This document shows, one piece after another, positions 1-9,054 of a stretch of DNA of 64,000 nucleotides (the first letter of the stretch is position 1; every line of letters starts with the position of its first letter). A model generated the notes under the pieces. That model ran no database searches and was not told the DNA's origin. It saw only the letters and a program-made list of their open reading frames with translations. The stretch spans positions 1,426,001-1,490,000 of the forward strand of contig CAVTWY010000002.1 of NCBI GenBank assembly GCA_963738575.1, given 5' to 3'. The stretch comes from CAVTWY01 sp963738575. GTDB taxonomy: Bacteria > Pseudomonadota > Gammaproteobacteria > Burkholderiales > Burkholderiaceae_C. Position numbers and translations under genes: made by a program.

Positions 1-597
1 GACTTGCCAGTCGACGGATTGGTGTTCGAGATTGATGGTGTGGCATGGCCATTCCACACGCAAGCGATCGTGCTCATGCACAAACCGCTCGGTCACGAAT
101 GCTCCATGAAACCCCGCCACCATCCCAGCGTGATGGCGCTGTTGCCGCAGCCGCTGCGAACACGTGGGCTGCAGCCTGTCGGCAGGTTGGACGTTGACAC
201 CACCGGCATCTTGATGCTGACCGACGACGGAGCGTTGCTGCACCAACTCACGTCCCCCAAACATCACGTCGCAAAGGTCTACCAAGTGACCACGCGTCAT
301 GCAATAGCCCCCATCCACGTCGAGCAACTGCTTGCCGGGGTGGTGCTCGACGATGACCCTGAACCTGTGCGCGCCCTGTCGTGCCGCGCGACGGCTGAGC
401 GAAGCATCGAGATCACCATTGAACAAGGCCGATACCACCAGGTCAAGCGCATGGTGGCCGCCGTTGGCAACCGTGTGGAGGCTCTGCACCGAAGCCGCTT
501 TGGTCCCTGGATCCTCCCCGCGGATCTACCCTTGGGTCAATGGCTTTGGGTGACCCCAACCGACCCAGTCGCGAGGGCCAGCGGAACTTCGAGATAA
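1..597 (+). CDS. rsuA: 16S rRNA pseudouridine synthase RsuA, 5'-truncated by window edge
   Basis: Isomerises a uridine of 16S rRNA (U516 in E. coli) to pseudouridine in the cytoplasm. The reading frame is open from base 1, so the gene starts upstream and its N-terminal S4-like RNA-binding domain is cut off. What remains (198 codons) is the catalytic domain. It has the RluA/RsuA active-site motif GRLDVDTTG (around 180-207), whose first Asp is the catalytic residue, and the C-terminal signature EGRYHQVKRM followed by AVGN and LHR, all as in E. coli RsuA. The TTG at base 4 is internal, not a real start. Family call is firm; the exact target base is inferred from RsuA rather than RluB/RluE likeness. 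Confidence 0.9.
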   Translation, partial: DLPVDGLVFEIDGVAWPFHTQAIVLMHKPLGHECSMKPRHHPSVMALLPQPLRTRGLQPVGRLDVDTTGILMLTDDGALLHQLTSPKHHVAKVYQVTTRHAIAPIHVEQLLAGVVLDDDPEPVRALSCRATAERSIEITIEQGRYHQVKRMVAAVGNRVEALHRSRFGPWILPADLPLGQWLWVTPTDPVARASGTSR

Positions 598-784
598 AGG
601 CCGCCTTCGCCACCGTTGTATTGCGGCGATCTGTGATGAACAGCACGGGATTGCTACACGTTCAACAAGGGCCTAGCCCCCTGAAATGGCCACTCTTGGG
701 CAAGATCAGAGGTACGCAAAATCCGTCCGTAGCGCATGGTCGAACGGATGCAACCTTTTCGCTTGCCAAACAACCTGGGGCCCG

Positions 785-3382
785 ATGCAATCAGCCAACG
801 ATGACAACGTCGATCCACGCGCCAACGCGTGGTGGACGCGTTTGCACGTTGCATTGATGCCTGACTACAACCGAAGGGCGGCGTCCTTTTGGTGGCTCTT
901 GGTCATCATTGGCAGTGTCACCTTGATGTGGGCGGCAAAATGCGTGGCACTGATGCCATGGTCGTCACAAATGCAGGTGATCGTCGGCACCTTGATTGCA
1001 GCAGGTGCAGGCTTCTTTCCGTTGCGCGTTCCGCACTCCAAGAATTCTTTCGTAGCAGGCGAAATCTTCATCTTCTTGCTGCTGCTGATCAACAGCACCG
1101 AAGCGGCCGTCATCGCAGCAACCGGCGAGGCCTTGGTGGGTTCTTGGCGCACGTCCAAGCGCTGGACCAGCCGAATCGTGAGCCCATCCGTCGCAGCGGT
1201 GTCGATGCTGATCGTCGGCACCTTGTTGCATGCTGCGTTGAATCAGCTCGAACACTACGGATTTGCCAACCAAGGTTTGGTGCTGACGGTATCCATGGTG
1301 TGCGCCGTGGTTTACTTTCTGATCACCGCAACGCTGGTGTCTACCGTGCTTCGCTTGAAGCGAAACGCACCGTTTGACGTTAAAGAACTTTTCAACAACT
1401 TCACCTGGGTGGGCATCACCTACGCTGGCAGTGCCTCCATTGCGGCTCTACTATTCCTGAGCTTCAAGCAGACTGGCATTGGTGTTTTGCTTGCTGCCGC
1501 ACCGGTTCTCGCAATGTTGCTGTCGACATTGCACTACTACTTCCGACAACAAGAAACTGCCCAAGCAGCCCAGCGCACGCGCGTCGACTCCGCCATGCGG
1601 GAGGCTGAGGTTGCCGCAAGACACATGCGTGAAATGGCAGAAAGCGAGCGACGCTTTCACAGCGCATTCACCCACGCCTCGATTGGCATGGCATTGGTCA
1701 CTGTCGAGGGCCGCGTGCTGCAGGCCAACCTTTCGCTCGAAGCCATCCTTGGTTTTTCGGCGTCTGAACTGATCGGCAGGGACTTCAGCGAAAACATCAT
1801 GACGGCAGAGCGCCACTTGTTGCGCACGCAATTGCAACGCGCCCACCGCCACGAAGTCGAAGCGTTTGGTGTTGAGCTCAATTGCCTTCACAAAGACGGC
1901 CGCGATGTCAGCGTCTCGTTGCATTGCAGTTTCTTTTCCGAGCCCCATTCGTCCGCCCCTTGTTTGATTCTGCAGGTGCAGGACATTTCGGCGCGGCGGC
2001 AAGCCGAATCGCAACTGCAGCACATCGCGTTTCATGACGGATTGACCGGTTTGCCCAACCGCCGCCGATTCAATCAATTGCTCGAGCAAGCGGTTGAACG
2101 TTGCAAGAGAAACACGAGCGACTCGTACGCAGTCATGTTCATCGACTGTGATCGCTTCAAGGTGATCAACGACAGCATGGGTCACGCCGTGGGCGATGAC
2201 TTCTTGGTCTACGTCGCGCGACGGATCCAAGAGCGTGTTCGACCCACCGACATTGTTTCTCGTTTGGGCGGAGATGAATTTGCCGTGTTGTTGCACGGCT
2301 TTGACTCGGTTGACTCCGTGCAGCAACTGGCTGACCGACTGCTGCATGCCATGCGCCAGCCGATGATGGTGGGTGCCATCCCGTTGACAAGCAGCATCAG
2401 CATCGGCATGACCTTCAGCAGCCTGGGCTACGAGTCGCGTGGCGACGTGCTCCGTGACGCTGACCTTGCCATGTACCGAGCCAAGTCGCTGGGCAAAGAC
2501 CGCTACGTGGTGTTTGACGAAGGCATGCGCCAGATCACCGAGCAACGCATGGTGCTCGAAGGCGAGCTGCGAATGGCGTTGGCAAAAGGCACACTGGCGG
2601 TTGCTTACCAACCGCTGTTCAACATTCGTTCAGGTATCTTGCAAGGGTTTGAGGCCCTTTGCCGTTGGCACCACGAGAACCTGGGTACCATCGCGCCGTC
2701 CATTTTCATTCCGATGGCCGAAGAAATCGGCGTCATCACCGACATCACTGAATTCATGTTGCACCAAGCAACCCTCGATCTGCGTCAATGGCAGCGGATG
2801 CACCCGTCTTTTGCCGATTTGCAAGTGCATGTCAATGTGGCTGCGAACGATCTGACACTGCCTGACTTTGTGGGGCGAGTCTCCCGCGCTTTGAACCGGG
2901 CGCAACTGCAACCCAAGCATCTTGTGGTTGAGTTGACCGAGAACATTCTGATGGATCGAATCGAGGGTGGTTTGGCCGTGCTCGATGACATTCGTGCGCT
3001 TGGTGTCGAGCTCGCCATCGACGACTTTGGAACCGGGTTTTCTTCGCTTTCAAGTTTGTCCAGGCTGCCCATCAACAGCTTGAAGATTGACGCATCGTTT
3101 GTTCGCGAGCTCAAAGCTGGCAGCAAACAAGCCGAGATCGTGCGTGCCATCGTCTCCTTGGGTTCAACCCTGGGAAAGTGCGTCATCGCCGAGGGCATCG
3201 AATCGCACTCTCAAATGGCCCTGCTCGACGACATTGGCTGTGAAGGCGGCCAAGGCTACCTGTTGTCGCATCCCCTTCCTGCAGACGACATCGTGAAGTT
3301 GCTCCTGCAGCGGCTTGAAGCCGATCAGCTGGGCATTTTGGAAGAGGTGGATGCTGCAGTGGCCGTGCTGGCGCATCACTGA
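785..3382 (+). CDS. Membrane-anchored PAS-GGDEF-EAL cyclic-di-GMP protein
   Basis: Predicted to make and/or degrade cyclic di-GMP. With the ATG at 785 (GGGG a few bases upstream) it is 865 aa. An ATG at 686 would add 33 poorly structured residues. Order: N-terminal membrane domain of about seven helices (to about residue 260), a short coiled linker, a PAS sensor domain (about 290-405), GGDEF (about 412-575) with intact RLGGDEF near 493-499, then EAL (about 590-840) with EAL near 623, ELTEN, DDFGTG, LKID and AEGIE. Both active sites look complete, so it may be bifunctional or switch between activities. The membrane domain matches none of the common sensor names I can assign. It stands alone, with no obvious partner gene. 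Confidence 0.9.
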   Translation: MQSANDDNVDPRANAWWTRLHVALMPDYNRRAASFWWLLVIIGSVTLMWAAKCVALMPWSSQMQVIVGTLIAAGAGFFPLRVPHSKNSFVAGEIFIFLLLLINSTEAAVIAATGEALVGSWRTSKRWTSRIVSPSVAAVSMLIVGTLLHAALNQLEHYGFANQGLVLTVSMVCAVVYFLITATLVSTVLRLKRNAPFDVKELFNNFTWVGITYAGSASIAALLFLSFKQTGIGVLLAAAPVLAMLLSTLHYYFRQQETAQAAQRTRVDSAMREAEVAARHMREMAESERRFHSAFTHASIGMALVTVEGRVLQANLSLEAILGFSASELIGRDFSENIMTAERHLLRTQLQRAHRHEVEAFGVELNCLHKDGRDVSVSLHCSFFSEPHSSAPCLILQVQDISARRQAESQLQHIAFHDGLTGLPNRRRFNQLLEQAVERCKRNTSDSYAVMFIDCDRFKVINDSMGHAVGDDFLVYVARRIQERVRPTDIVSRLGGDEFAVLLHGFDSVDSVQQLADRLLHAMRQPMMVGAIPLTSSISIGMTFSSLGYESRGDVLRDADLAMYRAKSLGKDRYVVFDEGMRQITEQRMVLEGELRMALAKGTLAVAYQPLFNIRSGILQGFEALCRWHHENLGTIAPSIFIPMAEEIGVITDITEFMLHQATLDLRQWQRMHPSFADLQVHVNVAANDLTLPDFVGRVSRALNRAQLQPKHLVVELTENILMDRIEGGLAVLDDIRALGVELAIDDFGTGFSSLSSLSRLPINSLKIDASFVRELKAGSKQAEIVRAIVSLGSTLGKCVIAEGIESHSQMALLDDIGCEGGQGYLLSHPLPADDIVKLLLQRLEADQLGILEEVDAAVAVLAHH

Positions 3383-3468
3383 GCCGTTATCGCCCATGGG
3401 CGATCGCGGCGTGACCCCCGAGCAACGTCTCGCCGTCGGGTCGATCAAGCTTTACGATAATCTGCAGC

Positions 3469-4431
3469 ATGCTCGTCCATCGCGGCTTCGGCCACCCACA
3501 GCTTGCACCTGCCTGCGCCTTGACCATTGGCAACTTTGACGGCGTTCACCGGGGCCATCAGGCGATGTTGGCGTTGCTCAACAGCGAAGCCAAACACCGC
3601 GGCCTGCCTTCGTGCGTGATGACGTTTGAGCCCCACCCGCGTGACTATTTTGCATCGCGAGTTGGCCGCCCTCTGGACGCGCCGGCGCGCGTGGCCACAT
3701 TGCGCGACAAGCTGCTCGAACTGTCGCGTTGTGGGGTCGACCAAGTGATCGTGGCGCGCTTTGATGCGCGTTTGGCATCCATGCCTGCTGAGACGTTTGT
3801 GCGCGATGTCTTGGTCGGTGGTCTGAACGCGCGCTATGTGTTGGTGGGGGATGACTTTCGATTTGGGGCCCGGCGAACCGGTGACTACGCCATGCTGGAT
3901 GCGCTCGGTGACGTCCATGGCTTTGATGTCGCCAGAATGCAGAGCTACGAGGTTCACGATGCGCGCGTTTCCAGCTCAGCAGTCCGGGATGCCTTGGCGA
4001 GCGGCAACATGCTGCAAGCGCAAGCCTTGCTGGGTCGACCGCATGCTCTGAGTGGGCGCGTGATGCATGGCCGCAAGTTGGGGCGAGAGCTCGGATTTCG
4101 CACCATGAACCTCAAGTTCTCAGCAGCACGGTCAGCGGCCAACGGCATCTTTGTGGCGGCCGTTCATGGCTTGAGCGGCCACGCACTGCCTGCTGTTGCG
4201 AGCATTGGCGTGCGCCCCTCCGTGGAAGATGCGGGACGCGTGCTGATCGAAGCCCATTGCCTGGAGTGGCCAGACTTGCTTGGGTCGGAAGGTGCCTATG
4301 GACGCTGCGTGACCGTCACGCTCGTTCACAAACTGCACGATGAAGTTCGCTACGACTCGATGCAGGCACTCCATGCTGGCATTGCTGCTGACGTCGCCGC
4401 CGCCAAAGCGTGGTGGCGGTCGCATCCATGA
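3469..4431 (+). CDS. ribF: Bifunctional riboflavin kinase / FAD synthetase
   Basis: Phosphorylates riboflavin to FMN and adenylates FMN to FAD. 320 aa, normal length. The N-terminal FAD-synthetase domain shows LTIGNFDGVHRGHQ near residues 19-32 and LVGDDFRFG further on. The C-terminal flavokinase domain begins near GRVMHGRKLGRELGFRT and keeps the conserved IGVRPS segment. A TACGAT box lies about 10 bases upstream of the ATG, so the leader may be very short. In many proteobacteria ribF is followed directly by ileS and lspA; here a reverse-strand mipA-like gene lies between ribF and ileS. Confidence 0.95.
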   Translation: MLVHRGFGHPQLAPACALTIGNFDGVHRGHQAMLALLNSEAKHRGLPSCVMTFEPHPRDYFASRVGRPLDAPARVATLRDKLLELSRCGVDQVIVARFDARLASMPAETFVRDVLVGGLNARYVLVGDDFRFGARRTGDYAMLDALGDVHGFDVARMQSYEVHDARVSSSAVRDALASGNMLQAQALLGRPHALSGRVMHGRKLGRELGFRTMNLKFSAARSAANGIFVAAVHGLSGHALPAVASIGVRPSVEDAGRVLIEAHCLEWPDLLGSEGAYGRCVTVTLVHKLHDEVRYDSMQALHAGIAADVAAAKAWWRSHP

Positions 4432-4464
4432 AGGCTCGGTGGATGCCAGACCACCCGATCAATC

Positions 4465-5364
4465 TCAAAATCGCCTGGCAACGCCCGTCGACACGGTCCA
4501 ACTCGATGCACTGCTACTGAGTGGGCTTTGCGCTGCAGAGCCCAGCAGACGCGATGCGCCCAACGAGACAAAGGCAGCCCAATCGCCGCCTTGAATGTCT
4601 TGACGCCATGTCATGCCCAAGCCGGTGTTTCGCAGACCAGCCCTGGGTTGAAATGCTCTGTACCCAGAAGACTGCGCTTGCTCGGGCGTGACGCCGTGCC
4701 ACGCTTGCATGTAACTTTGCGACGCTGCAGAAATACCCCAAGCGGCGCTCACACGCGCCGTGCGTGACAACCGCCAATCGTGCGTAACTGTCACGTCCAG
4801 CACGCTTCCACCCACCCGCCCCAACAGGTCCATCCGAACACCTGTCGAAACTGACAAATGCGGTGTTGCCTGCCATCGCAACCCCAGGCGCGCCCGAACG
4901 GTGTCGGGAACATTGCCCATCCCAGTCAGTTGCGGGCTCGCCGAAGCCTTGCGCCCCTGCTCACCACGCAGGGCGACCGTGGCACGCCACTTGGCGACCT
5001 CGAACACGTCGGCCGCAAGCCCTTTGTCCACGTCTGTGTCGCTGCGCGTCGTGAAGCCACCTGCGCCGTGGATGGTGAAACGCCCGTATCGCACAAATCC
5101 AGCAAGCTGAGGCTTCAGTTGAGCATGTGCGGACCCGCTGTACTCAGAACCATAATTCAGCACCAAACCGACGGCACCTTCAAACATCGGTGGGGACACC
5201 GACGCCATGCTCGCATCTGCCGCGGCAGAAAGGGGTGCCTCGGGCTCATTGGCAGGTTCCCACCCCCGAGCCGCTGGCGCGCTCAGCACCTGCGCGCTTG
5301 CGGCGCTCGGGCTCGAAGCGGCCAACAGGGCCACAGCAAACGCGTGACCAAAGCTCACCTTCAT
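4465..5364 (-). CDS. MipA/OmpV-like outer-membrane protein
   Basis: Probable outer-membrane beta-barrel of the MipA/OmpV family, which includes the MltA-interacting scaffold protein and OmpV porin-like proteins. 299 aa from the ATG at 5364, which places a good signal peptide (lysine, hydrophobic stretch, SAASAQ cleavage region) at the N-terminus; an ATG at 5382 adds six residues. The mature part has the family pattern: a GAVGLVLNYGSEYSGS strand followed by alternating hydrophobic strands, and it ends in aromatic Phe (ARRF), as expected for a barrel recognised by BamA. It lies opposite to and between ribF and ileS. Partner and function cannot be read from the sequence. Confidence 0.7.
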   Translation of the reverse strand: MKVSFGHAFAVALLAASSPSAASAQVLSAPAARGWEPANEPEAPLSAAADASMASVSPPMFEGAVGLVLNYGSEYSGSAHAQLKPQLAGFVRYGRFTIHGAGGFTTRSDTDVDKGLAADVFEVAKWRATVALRGEQGRKASASPQLTGMGNVPDTVRARLGLRWQATPHLSVSTGVRMDLLGRVGGSVLDVTVTHDWRLSRTARVSAAWGISAASQSYMQAWHGVTPEQAQSSGYRAFQPRAGLRNTGLGMTWRQDIQGGDWAAFVSLGASRLLGSAAQSPLSSSASSWTVSTGVARRF

Positions 5365-5374
5365 TTGCTGCCCA

Positions 5375-5401
5375 TGGAACAAAAATCAGCCCCCTTACAA
5401 T
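5375..5401 (+). promoter_or_regulatory. Candidate promoter of ileS in the mipA-ileS intergenic region
   Basis: TACAAT at 5396-5401 is a good -10 hexamer; TGGAAC at 5375-5380 is a poor -35 at 15-bp spacing. Transcription would start close to 5408, leaving a leader of about 200 nt before the chosen ileS start. An ATG at 5408 opens a 28-codon reading frame ending at 5494; I see no evidence that it is made. Confidence 0.3.
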
Positions 5402-5611
5402 CACCGCATGACCGCTGCGACGCCCTTTGCTACCCCCCTGCGCTGGCCGCAGGCCACGCACCGTCAAACCACCCGCGACCGAATTTTGCGCTGAGCGCCC
5501 TGCCGTCTTGCGTCACCTTGCAAGGCTACACGACACCGTTTCGCCACGATGTCACGGATCCCTCGAAACTTCGGTTCGAACGCTGAAACTACCGGTCAAA
5601 GTTTGACGCCC

Positions 5612-8506
5612 ATGAGCACCGCAGACAAAACCCCCGCCAAGACGCCCGCCGACACGGCCGATTACACCAAGACCCTCAACCTCACCGACACGCCGTTTCC
5701 GATGCGTGGTGACCTGCCCAAGCGCGAGCCGGCATGGGTTGCCCAATGGAATCAAAACGGCCAGTACCAGCGTCTGCGCGATGCACGCGGCGGCGCGCCG
5801 TTGTTTGTGTTGCATGACGGACCGCCCTACGCCAATGGCAAATTGCACATCGGGCATGCCGTCAACAAAGTGTTGAAAGACATGGTCGTCAAGTCGAAGC
5901 AACTTGCAGGCTACGACGCGCGCTACGTTCCAGGCTGGGATTGCCACGGATTGCCGATCGAAAACGCCATTGAGAAGTTGCATGGTCGCAACTTGCCTCG
6001 CGCGGAAGTGCAAGCCAAGAGCCGGACTTTTGCCAGCGCTCAAATCGAACAACAGCGCGCGGACTTTCAGCGTCTGGGGGTGTTGGGTGACTGGCAACAC
6101 CCCTACAAAACGATGGACTTTGCCAACGAAGCCGGTGAAATTCGTGTGTTGAAACGCCTGTTTGAGCGCGGCTTTGTGTACCGCGGGGCCAAACCGGTGT
6201 ACTGGTGTTTTGACTGCGGCTCGTCGCTGGCAGAATTTGAGATCGAGTACGAGGACAAAACGTCTCCCTGGATCGACGTGGCGTTCCTCGCTGCCGACGC
6301 AACGAAGTTGGCCAACGCCTTTGGCTTGGCGCCGTTGAACAAACCAGCATTTGCTGTCATCTGGACCACCACACCGTGGACCATTCCTGCCAATCAGGCG
6401 CTTAACGCCGGGCCAAACATCGAGTACGCCCTGGTGGACACCCGGCGCGGCATCTTGCTCTTGGCGTCTGCACTGGTGGATAGCTGCCTTAAGCGCTACG
6501 GGCTTGAAGGGCAGGTCATTGCGGTGGCGCCTGGGCGCGTATTGGACGGCCTCGAATTTCATCATCCTTTGAGTGAGGCACACGCTGGCTATGCACGATT
6601 GGCCCCCGTCTACTTGGCTGACTATGCGAGTGACGAAGACGGTACCGGCATCGTTCATTCAGCGCCGGCTTACGGCGTCGAGGACTTCAACTCTTGCGTG
6701 TCTCACGGCCTCAAACACGACGACATCTTGAACCCAGTCCAGGGTCAAGGCGCTTACGACAGCGCACTGCCCCTTTTTGGTGGCCAGCACATCTGGAAAG
6801 CCAACCCGCGCATCGTCGAAGTGCTCTCGCAATGTGACCGCCTGATGGCCACGGGCCAACTCAGCCACAGCTACCCACACTGCTGGCGCCACAAAACGCC
6901 CGTGGTCTACCGCGCCGCTGCCCAATGGTTCGTGCGCATGGACGAAGGCGTGGGTCTTTTTGCGTGCGAACCACCAGCGACCACCTTGCGGCAGACAGCG
7001 CTAACCGCCATTGAAGCCACGTCGTTCTTCCCCGAAAACGGCCGCACGCGCCTTCGCGACATGATCGCCAATCGCCCTGATTGGTGCATCAGCCGCCAAC
7101 GCAGTTGGGGGGTGCCGCTGCCATTGTTCCTGCATAAAGTAACGGGCGAACCGCACCCTAACAGTTTGGCGTGGATGGACAAAGCGGCTGACCTCGTGGC
7201 CCAAGGCGGTGTCGAAGCTTGGAGCCAGTTGGACGCCAGCGAATGGTTGGGTGCCGAAGCCGCCGAATACAGCAAGAGCCAAGATATCTTGGACGTCTGG
7301 TTTGACTCAGGGTCCACCTTCATGCACGTGCTGCGTGGCTCGCACCCCGACGGGCACCACGACCAGGGCCCCGAGGCCGACATGTACCTTGAAGGCCACG
7401 ACCAACACCGGGGGTGGTTCCACTCTTCGCTGCTGCTGGGGTGTGCCTTGGAAGGTCGTGCGCCCTACCGCAGCCTTCTCACGCACGGGTTTGCCACCGA
7501 CGGGCAAGGCCGAAAAATGAGCAAGTCGCTGGGGAACATCGTCGAGCCTCAAAGCGTGAGTGACAAGCTCGGGGCTGAAATCGTGCGCTTGTGGTGTGCC
7601 TCCACCGACTATTCTGGTGATCTCAACATCGACGACAAGGTTTTGGCGCGCGTCGTCGATGCCTACCGGCGCATCCGCAACACACTGCGCTTCTTGTTGG
7701 CCAACACGTCCGACTTTGACGTCCAGCAGCACGCGGTCGAGGCCACGCAAATGCTGGAAATCGACCGCTACGCGTTGGTGCGAACCGCGCAGTTGCAAGC
7801 TGAAATTGTGGGGTTGTACAACCGCAAAACAGGCGCTTTTGAAGGGGGTCACTACGGTGCCTACGAGTTTCATCCCGTGGTCAACAAGCTGCAGATTTTT
7901 TGCTCCGAAGACCTTGGCGCTTTCTACTTGGACGTCATCAAAGACCGCCTCTACACGACTCAAGCCCACTCGCACGCGCGCCGCAGCGCGCAAACCGCGC
8001 TGCACACGATCACCCACGCAATGCTTCGCTGGATGGCCGTGTTCTTGAGCTTCACGGCCGAAGAGGCATGGGCCCTTGTGGGCGACTCCCCCTCGATCTT
8101 CACGCAGACCTACACGCGTTTTGAACACTTGGACGGCAGGCTGTTGGACAAATGGGCTCGCGTGCGCGCCATCCGCGATGCAGCCAACAAAGCCATTGAG
8201 GCCTCGCGCACTGCAGGGGCGCTGGGGTCGTCGTTGCAGGCCACGCTGCAAATTGAAGCTGCGCCCGACGACCACGCCTTGCTAGCGTCGCTCGGAGCCG
8301 ACCTAAAGTACGTATTCATCACTTCGTCTGTCGAACTGAAAAAGGGCGAAACTTTGAACATCTCTGTCACGCCTTCACCGCATACCAAGTGCGCCCGTTG
8401 CTGGCACTGGCAAGATGACGTAGGAGCCCATCCGACACACCCCGCACTGTGTGCGCGATGCATCGTCAACCTGCACGGCGCTGGCGAACAGCGCAAGGTG
8501 GCGTGA
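5612..8506 (+). CDS. ileS: Isoleucyl-tRNA synthetase
   Basis: Charges tRNA-Ile with isoleucine in the cytoplasm. 964 aa from the ATG at 5612, the usual size; an in-frame ATG at 5549 would add 21 residues unlike the family N-terminus. Class I signatures are complete: HIGH in KLHIGHAVNKV and KMSKS in GRKMSKSLGN. DGPPYANG and the PGWDCHGLPIE segment are also present, as is a C-terminal zinc site (CARCWHW and CARC) characteristic of bacterial IleRS. Its stop codon overlaps the lspA start (TGATG), so the two are translationally coupled. Confidence 0.97.
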   Translation: MSTADKTPAKTPADTADYTKTLNLTDTPFPMRGDLPKREPAWVAQWNQNGQYQRLRDARGGAPLFVLHDGPPYANGKLHIGHAVNKVLKDMVVKSKQLAGYDARYVPGWDCHGLPIENAIEKLHGRNLPRAEVQAKSRTFASAQIEQQRADFQRLGVLGDWQHPYKTMDFANEAGEIRVLKRLFERGFVYRGAKPVYWCFDCGSSLAEFEIEYEDKTSPWIDVAFLAADATKLANAFGLAPLNKPAFAVIWTTTPWTIPANQALNAGPNIEYALVDTRRGILLLASALVDSCLKRYGLEGQVIAVAPGRVLDGLEFHHPLSEAHAGYARLAPVYLADYASDEDGTGIVHSAPAYGVEDFNSCVSHGLKHDDILNPVQGQGAYDSALPLFGGQHIWKANPRIVEVLSQCDRLMATGQLSHSYPHCWRHKTPVVYRAAAQWFVRMDEGVGLFACEPPATTLRQTALTAIEATSFFPENGRTRLRDMIANRPDWCISRQRSWGVPLPLFLHKVTGEPHPNSLAWMDKAADLVAQGGVEAWSQLDASEWLGAEAAEYSKSQDILDVWFDSGSTFMHVLRGSHPDGHHDQGPEADMYLEGHDQHRGWFHSSLLLGCALEGRAPYRSLLTHGFATDGQGRKMSKSLGNIVEPQSVSDKLGAEIVRLWCASTDYSGDLNIDDKVLARVVDAYRRIRNTLRFLLANTSDFDVQQHAVEATQMLEIDRYALVRTAQLQAEIVGLYNRKTGAFEGGHYGAYEFHPVVNKLQIFCSEDLGAFYLDVIKDRLYTTQAHSHARRSAQTALHTITHAMLRWMAVFLSFTAEEAWALVGDSPSIFTQTYTRFEHLDGRLLDKWARVRAIRDAANKAIEASRTAGALGSSLQATLQIEAAPDDHALLASLGADLKYVFITSSVELKKGETLNISVTPSPHTKCARCWHWQDDVGAHPTHPALCARCIVNLHGAGEQRKVA

Positions 8507-9033
8507 TGGCAGCGCGCCGAAACACCGCGTCGCGCGAAGCGCCCAGTCTTTGGATGTGGCTTAGCTTGGCGTTGATCGTGATCTTGATCGATCAGATCAC
8601 GAAGGTCCTTACCCTGCGCAGCTTTGCACTGGGCGATTCAAGGAGCATCACAAGCTTCTTTGACCTGGTCCGAGCGCACAACACGGGTGCGGCTTTCTCT
8701 TTTCTGGCCAGCGCCTCGGGTTGGCAACGATGGTTCTTTGTGGTGCTGGGATTCGCGGCGTCGGCGTTCATCATTTGGATGATTAAAAAACACCCAGGCC
8801 AAAAACTGTTTTGTTTTGCCGTCACCATGATCATGGGGGGTGCCCTGGGCAACGTGATTGACAGGCTTTGGCATGGCTACGTCGTCGACATGCTTCAGTT
8901 TCGATTCAACTTTCTCAAGCCCATTTTTACCGGCGGCTACTTCCCAGCCTTCAATTTGGCAGACAGTGCAATCACCTTGGGAGCCATTTGCCTGATTCTC
9001 GATGAGATCTTGCGCGTCCGTTCAGGCCGCTAG
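8506..9033 (+). CDS. lspA: Prolipoprotein signal peptidase (signal peptidase II)
   Basis: Inner-membrane aspartyl protease that removes signal peptides from diacylated prolipoproteins. 175 aa with four hydrophobic helices. Catalytic motifs are intact: NTGAAFSFL, GNVIDRLWHGYVVD (first Asp) and FNLADSAI (second Asp). The ATG at 8506 overlaps the ileS stop and has AAGGTGG just upstream, preferred over an upstream ATG inside ileS. The ileS-lspA pair is the conserved order. Confidence 0.96.
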   Translation: MAARRNTASREAPSLWMWLSLALIVILIDQITKVLTLRSFALGDSRSITSFFDLVRAHNTGAAFSFLASASGWQRWFFVVLGFAASAFIIWMIKKHPGQKLFCFAVTMIMGGALGNVIDRLWHGYVVDMLQFRFNFLKPIFTGGYFPAFNLADSAITLGAICLILDEILRVRSGR

Positions 9034-9054
9034 CCGCTGGCCAGCCAAGAAGCC

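Noticed and set aside
1451..2611. 386-codon open frame on the reverse strand inside the GGDEF/EAL gene
   Set aside because: It is fully antisense to a gene with clear domains, and its translation is His/Gln/Val-rich without any family likeness, typical of GC-driven antisense frames.
5402..5611. T-box or other amino-acid riboswitch in the ileS leader
   Set aside because: No T-box sequence, specifier stem or terminator/antiterminator pair is visible, and such leaders are not typical of this bacterial group.
5552..6658. 368-codon reverse-strand frame inside ileS
   Set aside because: Antisense to conserved ileS catalytic sequence; no start signal and no recognisable domain.
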